DNA from: Micromonospora sp. RHAY321
GTDB taxonomy: Bacteria > Actinomycetota > Actinomycetes > Mycobacteriales > Micromonosporaceae
Assembly (NCBI RefSeq): GCF_023896955.1
Contig: NZ_JAMHIW010000003.1
Coordinates: forward strand, 62,001 to 126,000
DNA length: 64,000 nt
Direction of reading: 5' to 3'
Shown here one piece after another: positions 58,186 through 64,000 of the stretch (position 1 is its first letter; each line of letters opens with the position of its first letter). The notes under the pieces are model-generated. The model worked only from the letters and a program-made list of their open reading frames with translations, searched no databases and was not told where the DNA came from. A program made the position numbers and the translations under genes.

Positions 58186-59819
58186 GAGTACACCTCCTCC
58201 TGCTTACGGGTCCGCCGGAAGCTGACCGTGGAGACCACCGCGACGATGGCGAAGATGAACAGCGAGATGGCGGCGGCGAAGCCGAACTCCGCGCCCTGCC
58301 CACCGAAGGCCAGCCGGTAGGTGTACGTGATCAGCAGGTCGGTGGCGCCGTTGGTCGGGTTGTCGGCCGGGAAGGGCGCACCCTCGGTCGTCAGGTAGAT
58401 CGCGTTGAAGTTGTTGAAGTTGTACGCGAACGACGAGATCAGCAGCGGGGAGAGCGCGACCAGCAGCAGTGGCAGGGTGACCGCGCGGAGGGACTGCCAG
58501 GGCGAGGCCCCGTCGACCGAGGTCGCCTCGGTCAGCTCCCGCGGGATGGCCTGCAACGCGCCGGTGGCCACCAGGAACATGTACGGGTAGCCGAGCCAGA
58601 GCTGCACCAGGATGACCGCCATGCGTGCCGTCCACGGCTGGCCGAACCAGTCCACGTCCAGCCCGAACATGTTGTTGATCAGGCCGAAGTCGGCGTTGAA
58701 CATGTCCCGCCAGGCCAGCAGCATCGCGAACGACGGCATGGCGTACGGCAGGACCAGCAGCACCCGGTAGAGGTTGGTGCCGCGCATCCGGGGCGAGTGC
58801 AGCACGAGCGCGATCAGCATGCCCAGCAGGAACGTCCCGCCGGTGGACGCGATGGCGAAGGCGAAGTTCCAGATCAGGGTGCCGAGGAACGGGCCGGAGA
58901 TGTTCTCGTCGGTGAGCACCCGGGTGAAGTTGCTCAGCCCGACGTTGACCTTCCAACCCTGGGCCAGGCGCTCGCCGTCGGCGGCGACGAAGGCGCCCAC
59001 CTCGTTGTCGGCGGTCCAGGTCTGCCCGGTCCCGGTGTCGCGGACACAGTCGCAGCCGGCGTCGTACGCCCGCACGGCCTTGCCCTCGTAGGCGCGGGAC
59101 AGGCCGCTGGAGCGCAGCGCGCCGCCGGCGGTCGGCACCACCAGATCGGTGATCTCCTTGCTGCGGGCGCTGGCCTGGCCGAAGTTGAGCACGGTGTAGC
59201 CGTCTGCGGCGGTGACCTTGCCACCCGGGGCGACCGTGACGTCGGCGGCGTCGAGCTGGCGCAGCCCGCCGGTGTCCCCTGCGGAGACCGTGCCGGTGGC
59301 GGGGTCGGTGACCAGGAAGACCAGGGATCCGGTGGCCGGGTCGCCCTTGGTGGCGATCGACAGCGCGTACTCGGCGGAGCCGGGCACCTGGGTCACCGAG
59401 GAGGTCTGGATCGCGACGACCGCCTCGTCCTTGCTGCCCCGGTGCCCGTCACCGAAGTTGGTGAAGGCGGTGCTGGCCGTGTACAGCACCGGGAAGACCT
59501 GGAAGGCGATCAGGAAGAGGGTGCCCGGGACCAGGTACTTGGCCGGGATGTGCCGGCGGGTGAGGTAGAGGTAGAACAGCCCGGCGGTGGTCGCCGCCAA
59601 CAGGGCCAGGCCGGCCCAGTTCCGGCCGTCGATGAGCGGGAAGGCCGCCCAGACCGCGATACCGGCGGTCAGGCCGAGCAGGAGCACCTTGCCGGCGAGG
59701 CCGGTCAGGGTGATCGGCGCGTGGTCACGCGCGGCACGGGAGCGTGGGGGCCGGGAGCCGACGGGCCCCCGGCCCGGGGCCTGCGTGGCAGACCCCGGGC
59801 CGGACAGCGGCGTACTCAT
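58182..59819 (-). CDS. malF: maltose/maltodextrin ABC importer permease with large extracytoplasmic loop
   Basis: 545 residues. The first four helices are followed by a long extracytoplasmic insertion (residues about 100-290) like the MalF P2 loop, then the permease core with ELTEATSVDGASPWQSLRAV. A Pro/Arg-rich cytoplasmic start precedes helix 1. The stop of malE shares a base with its ATG (TAATG), indicating coupling. Confidence 0.92.
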   Translation of the reverse strand: MSTPLSGPGSATQAPGRGPVGSRPPRSRAARDHAPITLTGLAGKVLLLGLTAGIAVWAAFPLIDGRNWAGLALLAATTAGLFYLYLTRRHIPAKYLVPGTLFLIAFQVFPVLYTASTAFTNFGDGHRGSKDEAVVAIQTSSVTQVPGSAEYALSIATKGDPATGSLVFLVTDPATGTVSAGDTGGLRQLDAADVTVAPGGKVTAADGYTVLNFGQASARSKEITDLVVPTAGGALRSSGLSRAYEGKAVRAYDAGCDCVRDTGTGQTWTADNEVGAFVAADGERLAQGWKVNVGLSNFTRVLTDENISGPFLGTLIWNFAFAIASTGGTFLLGMLIALVLHSPRMRGTNLYRVLLVLPYAMPSFAMLLAWRDMFNADFGLINNMFGLDVDWFGQPWTARMAVILVQLWLGYPYMFLVATGALQAIPRELTEATSVDGASPWQSLRAVTLPLLLVALSPLLISSFAYNFNNFNAIYLTTEGAPFPADNPTNGATDLLITYTYRLAFGGQGAEFGFAAAISLFIFAIVAVVSTVSFRRTRKQEEVYS

Positions 59820-61066
59820 TACTTGATCTGGCCGGAAATCGTCTTGCCGGCGGCGGTGATGGTGCTGCTCGGGTCGGCCCCACCGATGACGGCGGCCTCG
59901 GCCTTGCCGAACGGGTCCCAGATGGCGGCCATCGCCGGAATGGCCGGGAGCACCTGGCCGTTCCTGCCGGCCTCCTGGAACTTGGCCAGGTCCGGGTCAC
60001 TGCCCTTGACCTGGTCGAGGGCGGCGGTCAGCGCCGGCGGCCGGGGCTCGGCGTTGTACAGCGCGACGGCCAGCTCGGGCGTGGTGGTGTAGTTGGCCAC
60101 GAACTCCTGGGCCAGCGCCTTGTTCTTGCCCTTGGCGGCGACATAGAACGCCTGCACACCCACGAACGGCTGCGCCTCCTTGCCGCCGGCGAAGCCGGGG
60201 ATGGCGGAGATGTCGTACGCGATGTTGGCCTTCTTGACGTCGGCGACCGCCCACGGGCCGGAGACCAGGTAGGCGCACTTCTTGCCGGTGAAGGTGGCGA
60301 TCGAGTTGGTGTCCGAGATGGAGCGCTTGAGCACGCCCTCGCCCTTCTCGCCCAACGCGCCGATCTTCTTGAACGCCTCGACCGACGCCGGCTTGCCCAC
60401 GCCCAGGTCCTTCGGGTCGTAGTCGCCGTTGGCGGCGGTGCCGAAGAGGTAGCCGCCGGCGGAGCTGTACAGCGGGTAGATGTGGTACGCGTCGCCGTTC
60501 TGGCCGACCTGGAGGCAGAGCGTCTCGGTGGTCTTCTTCGCCGCCTTGAGCTGCTTGCCCTGGGCGACCAGGTCCTCGATGGTCTTCGGCGCCTCGGGGG
60601 CCAGCTCGGTGTTGCGGATCAGCGCCAGGTTCTCCTGCGCGTACGGCACGCCGTAGAGCTGGCCGTTGAAGGTGACGGCCTTGATGGCGGTCTCGTTGAA
60701 GGCGCTCTTCTGCTCGGCCGACAGCTGGACCGGGTCGATGGCGCCGTTCTGCACCATGTTGCCGATCCAGTCGTGCGCGCCGACCACCACGTCGGGGCCG
60801 CTGCCCTGCTGCGAGGCGGTGACGAAGTTGGTCTGCAGGTCCTTGCTGACGGCCTGGACCTCGACGGTGACGCCGTTCTCCTTGCCGAACTTCTCGGCGA
60901 ACGGCTTGAGGGCGGCGGTGCGCTTGTCGTCGGCCCAGATGACGAGCTTGCCGCCGGCGGCCTTGGGGGACTGGTTCGCGGTCGGCTCGTCGCTGTCGCC
61001 ACCACACCCGGAGGCGGCGAGCGCCAGGGCGAAGAGGGCGACCACACCCGCGGTACGGATGCGCAT
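59819..61066 (-). CDS. malE: maltose/maltodextrin-binding lipoprotein
   Basis: 415 residues from ATG 61066 (AGGAG 5 nt upstream); the longer frame to 61177 has no signal. Lipoprotein signal LALAASGCGG, then a class-I solute-binding fold with GGKLVIWADDKRTAALKPFAEKF, conserved AHDWIGNMVQNG and GVPYAQENLALIRN, typical of MalE. Binds maltose/maltodextrins for MalFG. First gene of the operon, with MalR-type operators upstream. Confidence 0.93.
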   Translation of the reverse strand: MRIRTAGVVALFALALAASGCGGDSDEPTANQSPKAAGGKLVIWADDKRTAALKPFAEKFGKENGVTVEVQAVSKDLQTNFVTASQQGSGPDVVVGAHDWIGNMVQNGAIDPVQLSAEQKSAFNETAIKAVTFNGQLYGVPYAQENLALIRNTELAPEAPKTIEDLVAQGKQLKAAKKTTETLCLQVGQNGDAYHIYPLYSSAGGYLFGTAANGDYDPKDLGVGKPASVEAFKKIGALGEKGEGVLKRSISDTNSIATFTGKKCAYLVSGPWAVADVKKANIAYDISAIPGFAGGKEAQPFVGVQAFYVAAKGKNKALAQEFVANYTTTPELAVALYNAEPRPPALTAALDQVKGSDPDLAKFQEAGRNGQVLPAIPAMAAIWDPFGKAEAAVIGGADPSSTITAAGKTISGQIK

Positions 61067-61128
61067 CGGTACTCCTGTCGTCATGGCGGGTCCGCCGGGG
61101 GAAGGGCGGCCCGCCAGTGGGAACCTCT

Positions 61129-61245
61129 GGAAGTTCTTGCCATCCGGCGCAGGGATGCTGCGCCGCTGCTCTCGCATGTTGCCGGGACGTTAGCAAGAGG
61201 TTGCAGATAATGGAAGCACTTGCAGAGAGCCCCGCAAGAACTTGC
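61129..61245. promoter_or_regulatory. MalR-type operator cluster between malE and malR
   Basis: Sites: 61234-61245 GCAAGAACTTGC (perfect dyad), 61193-61204 GCAAGAGGTTGC, 61212-61225 GGAAGCACTTGCAG (includes CTTGCAG) and a weaker 61129-61141 GGAAGTTCTTGCC. GCAAG/CTTGC dyads and CTTGCAG repeats are the known operators of streptomycete MalR/Reg1 regulators. They cover the divergent promoters of malE and malR. Confidence 0.72.
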
Positions 61246-61253
61246 CGGTGGGC

Positions 61254-61259
61254 TAAAGT
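61254..61259 (+). promoter_or_regulatory. candidate -10 box (TAAAGT) of leaderless malR
   Basis: TAAAGT ends 6 nt before the ATG and no ribosome site is present, so the transcript may start at the start codon. The perfect operator 61234-61245 lies over the expected -35 region. Confidence 0.45.
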
Positions 61260-61265
61260 GCCGCC

Positions 61266-62351
61266 ATGCGCGCTCGACTGTCCGACATCGCCCAGCAGGC
61301 CGAAGTCAGCGAGGCCACGGTGTCGCGGGTGCTCAACGACCGCCCCGGCGTGGCCCCGGAGACCCGGCAGGCCGTCCTCACCGCCCTCGACGTGCTCGGC
61401 TACGAGCGACCGGCCCGGCTGCGCAAGCGCAGCGCCGGTCTGGTCGGCCTGGTGGTGCCGGAGCTGGACAACCCGATCTTCCCCGCCTTCGCCCAGGTCA
61501 TCGAGTCGACCCTGGCGCAGAGCGGGTTCACCCCGGTGCTCTGCACGCAGACCGCCGGTGGCGTCACCGAGGACGAGTACGTGGAGATGCTGCTCGACCG
61601 GCAGGTCTCCGGGATCGTCTTCGTCTCCGGCCTGCACGCCGACACCGCCGCCAACCACGACCGTTACCGGGCCCTGATCGCCCGGCCGCTGCCCGTCGTG
61701 ATGATCAACGGGTACGTCCCCGGCATCGGCGCCCCCTTCGTCTCCTGCGACGACCGGGAGGCCGCCGAGCTGGCCGTGGCCCACCTGGTCGCGCTCGGGC
61801 ACCGGCGGATCGGCCTGATCACCGGCCCGGACCGCTTCGTGCCGGTGCAGCGCAAGGTGGCCGGCTGGCGCTCTGCCATGACCCGGTTGGCCGGCGTCGC
61901 CGAGGCCGACCTGGGCCCGCTGGCCGAGCTGTCACTGTTCGGTGTGGAGGGTGGCGAGGCCGCGGCCGGCCGCCTGCTGGACCGAGGCGTCACCGGCGTG
62001 GTGTGCGGGTCCGACCTGATGGCGCTCGGCGCGGTACGGGCGGCCCGCCAGCGCGGCCTGTCCGTCCCCGGTGATCTCTCCGTGGTCGGGTACGACGACT
62101 CGCCGCTGATGGCGTTCACCGACCCGCCGCTGACCACCATGCGGCAGCCGGTCATCGCGATGGCGGTGGCCGCGGTCCGGGCGCTGGTGGACGAGATCAA
62201 CGGCCATGGTGCCCCGCACTCGGAGTACCTGTTCCGCCCGGAGCTGGTGGTGCGTGGCTCCACCGCGGTCGCCCCGGCCGGCGCGCGCCCGGGCGCGGGC
62301 GGGTCCAACCGGCACCGGCCGGGCTCGTCGGCGCTGGCCGTTTCCGCCTGA
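61266..62351 (+). CDS. malR: LacI-family maltose regulator
   Basis: 361 residues from ATG 61266. N-terminal LacI HTH: LSDIAQQAEVSEATVSRVLNDRPGV, then the hinge and a periplasmic-binding-type effector domain (GLVVPELDNPIFPAFAQ, CDDREAAELAV, DLMALGAVRAARQRG, SVVGYDDSPLM). Lies between malE and the last GH13 gene, both with GCAAG-type operators, so it almost certainly represses maltose genes until an inducer binds. Confidence 0.93.
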   Translation: MRARLSDIAQQAEVSEATVSRVLNDRPGVAPETRQAVLTALDVLGYERPARLRKRSAGLVGLVVPELDNPIFPAFAQVIESTLAQSGFTPVLCTQTAGGVTEDEYVEMLLDRQVSGIVFVSGLHADTAANHDRYRALIARPLPVVMINGYVPGIGAPFVSCDDREAAELAVAHLVALGHRRIGLITGPDRFVPVQRKVAGWRSAMTRLAGVAEADLGPLAELSLFGVEGGEAAAGRLLDRGVTGVVCGSDLMALGAVRAARQRGLSVPGDLSVVGYDDSPLMAFTDPPLTTMRQPVIAMAVAAVRALVDEINGHGAPHSEYLFRPELVVRGSTAVAPAGARPGAGGSNRHRPGSSALAVSA

Positions 62352-62409
62352 GCGGCGCACGCCGCCGCCTGAGGAGCCAACCACCGCCGCAACGACGGCC
62401 CTTCCTTGC

Positions 62410-62450
62410 GCAAGAACTGCTTGACTCTTGCAGCGCTCGGCCGGCATATT
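62410..62450 (+). promoter_or_regulatory. promoter and MalR operator of the downstream GH13 gene
   Basis: -35 TTGACT (62421-62426), 18-nt spacer, -10 CATATT (62445-62450). The operator halves GCAAG (62410-62414) and CTTGCAG (62427-62433) flank and overlap the -35, so MalR binding would block polymerase. Confidence 0.65.
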
Positions 62451-62534
62451 GCTCAGACACCCCGCGCGGGGCCCTCGCCGCCGCGCCGGGTGCCGCCGCC
62501 GCACCGTGCCCGAGACAGACGGGGAACGCCACCC

Positions 62535-64000
62535 ATGACCGCCAGCACCACCACCACGCCCCGCACCGCCGACGACGACTGGTGGCGCTCCGCGGTCGTC
62601 TACCAGGTCTACGTGCGCAGCTTCGCCGACAGCGACGGCGACGGCACCGGCGACCTCCAGGGCATCCGGCAGCGCCTCCCGTACCTGCGCGATCTCGGGG
62701 TGGACGCGCTCTGGCTGACCCCCTTCTACACCTCCCCCATGGTCGACGGCGGGTACGACGTCGCCGACTACCGGGACGTCGACCCGATGTTCGGCACCCT
62801 CGGCGACTTCGACGCGATGATCGCCGACGCGCACGCCCTCAACCTGCGGATCATCGTCGACCTGGTCCCCAACCACACCTCCAGCGACCACCGGTGGTTC
62901 ACCGCCGCCCTCGCCGCCGGCCCCGGCTCCCCGGAGCGTGCCCGCTACCTCTTCGCCGACGGCCGCGGCGCGCACGGCGAGCTGCCGCCGAACGACTGGG
63001 AGAGCATCTTCGGCGGCCCCGCCTGGACGCGGGTCGCCGACGGCGAGTGGTACCTGCACCTGTTCGACCCCGCCCAGCCGGACCTGAACTGGCGTCACCC
63101 CGAGGTACGCGCCGAGTTCGAGGACGTACTGCGGTTCTGGCTCGACCGGGGCGTGGACGGCTTCCGGATCGACGTGGCCCACGGCATGATCAAGGCCGAG
63201 GGGCTGCCGGACGTCGGGTTCAACACGATGACCACCGGCCAGCGCCAGGTCGAGCTGCTCGGCAAGGGCCGGCTGCCCTACTTCGACCAGGACGAGGTGC
63301 ACGAGATCTACCGCGCCTGGCGGCCCATCCTGGACAGCTACCCCGGCGGCCGGATGGCCGTCGCCGAGGCGTGGGCCGAGACCCCGCAGCGGCTGGCCCG
63401 CTACATCGGCCCCGACGAGCTGCACCAGGCGTTCAGCTTCGACTTCCTCGACGCCACCTGGTCGGCCGACTCGTTCCGCAAGGTGATCGACACCGCGCTG
63501 GCCGAGTCGACCGTGGTCGGCGCGCCCACCACCTGGGTGCTGTCCAACCACGACAAGCAGCGGCACGTCACCCGCTACGGCGACGGCGCCGAAGGGCTGC
63601 GCCGAGCTCGCGCCGCCAGCCTGCTGATGCTCGCCCTGCCCGGGTGCGCCTACCTGTACCAGGGCGAGGAACTGGGCCTGCCCGAGGTGCTCGACCTCCC
63701 CGACGAGCTGCGCCAGGACCCGGCGTTCCTGCGCACCGGCGAGAGTCGGGACGGGTGCCGGGTGCCCATCCCGTGGAGCGGCGAGCTGGCCCCGTACGGC
63801 TTCGGGCCGGCGGGAAGCGAGCTGAGCTGGCTACCCGCCCCGGCGACCTGGCGTGCCCTGTCGGTCGCCGCGCAGAGCGGCGTACCCGGCTCCACGCTGG
63901 AGCTGTACCGGGCCGCGCTGCGGGTCCGGCACGAGCACCCGGCGCTGGCGGCCGACGCCGGCGGGGTGACCTGGCTGGAGAGCGGACCGGGCGTGCTGGC
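62535..64000 (+). CDS. GH13 alpha-glucosidase (3' partial)
   Basis: At least 488 residues from ATG 62535; the frame is open to the window edge. The start SAVVYQVYVRSFADSDGDGTG is typical of GH13 alpha-glucosidases/oligo-1,6-glucosidases. Motifs: DLVPNHTSS, GFRIDVAHG (nucleophile Asp), AVAEAWAE (acid Glu) and VLSNHDKQR (third Asp). Cytoplasmic, no signal peptide. Hydrolyses imported maltose/oligosaccharides to glucose. Own promoter with MalR operator. Confidence 0.92.
   Translation, partial: MTASTTTTPRTADDDWWRSAVVYQVYVRSFADSDGDGTGDLQGIRQRLPYLRDLGVDALWLTPFYTSPMVDGGYDVADYRDVDPMFGTLGDFDAMIADAHALNLRIIVDLVPNHTSSDHRWFTAALAAGPGSPERARYLFADGRGAHGELPPNDWESIFGGPAWTRVADGEWYLHLFDPAQPDLNWRHPEVRAEFEDVLRFWLDRGVDGFRIDVAHGMIKAEGLPDVGFNTMTTGQRQVELLGKGRLPYFDQDEVHEIYRAWRPILDSYPGGRMAVAEAWAETPQRLARYIGPDELHQAFSFDFLDATWSADSFRKVIDTALAESTVVGAPTTWVLSNHDKQRHVTRYGDGAEGLRRARAASLLMLALPGCAYLYQGEELGLPEVLDLPDELRQDPAFLRTGESRDGCRVPIPWSGELAPYGFGPAGSELSWLPAPATWRALSVAAQSGVPGSTLELYRAALRVRHEHPALAADAGGVTWLESGPGVL

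Overview
The window looks like chromosome from a very GC-rich actinomycete, most probably Micromonosporaceae (Micromonospora/Salinispora type). The reasons are strongly GC-ending codons, frequent GTG starts, ATGA/GTGA gene overlaps, a four-gene conservon (sensor kinase, Roadblock, DUF742, GTPase) and a GPP34 protein. The family assignment is inference. No tRNA, rRNA, CRISPR array, intact insertion sequence or prophage was seen.

Layout. 1-3.7 kb: the end of one half and all of the other half of a heterodimeric ABC exporter. 3.8-5.2 kb: a short, editing-domain-less threonyl-tRNA synthetase behind an 18-residue leader peptide with three consecutive Thr codons and a strong hairpin. 5.5-16.8 kb: housekeeping and orphan genes (DedA, DUF998, LpdA flavoprotein, GGCT-like, tandem GNAT, SCO6745-like, coiled coil, MBL-fold hydrolase, DUF4349 lipoprotein, M20 amidohydrolase, methylmalonyl-CoA mutase large subunit). 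16.9-20.8 kb: a transmembrane Ser/Thr kinase and a phosphohexomutase. 20.8-25.5 kb: GPP34 protein, upp, then deoC with an aldehyde dehydrogenase and a truncated dehydrogenase-like partner.

25.6-33.1 kb is a respiration block: a BlaI-type repressor, an M56 membrane protease, then cydABDC for cytochrome bd and its assembly exporter. Two 19-bp dyads in the cydA leader match a site beside the repressor only partly, but a third close copy lies 28 kb away at 55176-55194, in front of a small membrane protein. Together they suggest a BlaI-controlled respiratory regulon.

33.2-43.1 kb: a permease-prefix protein and PadR regulator, an acidic conserved protein, a 790-residue protein that appears to be a domesticated IS110-type transposase, four tandem hairpins, and the convergent conservon. 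The domesticated protein and the conservon kinase share the same C-terminal motif module.

43.3-54.6 kb is nucleoside salvage: uridine kinase-like protein, adenosine deaminase, a BMP-type nucleoside ABC importer, cytidine deaminase and thymidine phosphorylase, interrupted by an RlmA/TlrB-type rRNA methyltransferase with a leaderless upstream ORF and by a DUF4272 gene. With upp and deoC upstream, imported nucleosides could be deaminated, phosphorolysed and burned as acetaldehyde plus glyceraldehyde-3-phosphate.

55.2-64 kb is maltose/maltodextrin use: two GH13 enzymes, malEFG and a LacI-family regulator with several GCAAG/CTTGC-type operators. The last GH13 gene runs off the window.
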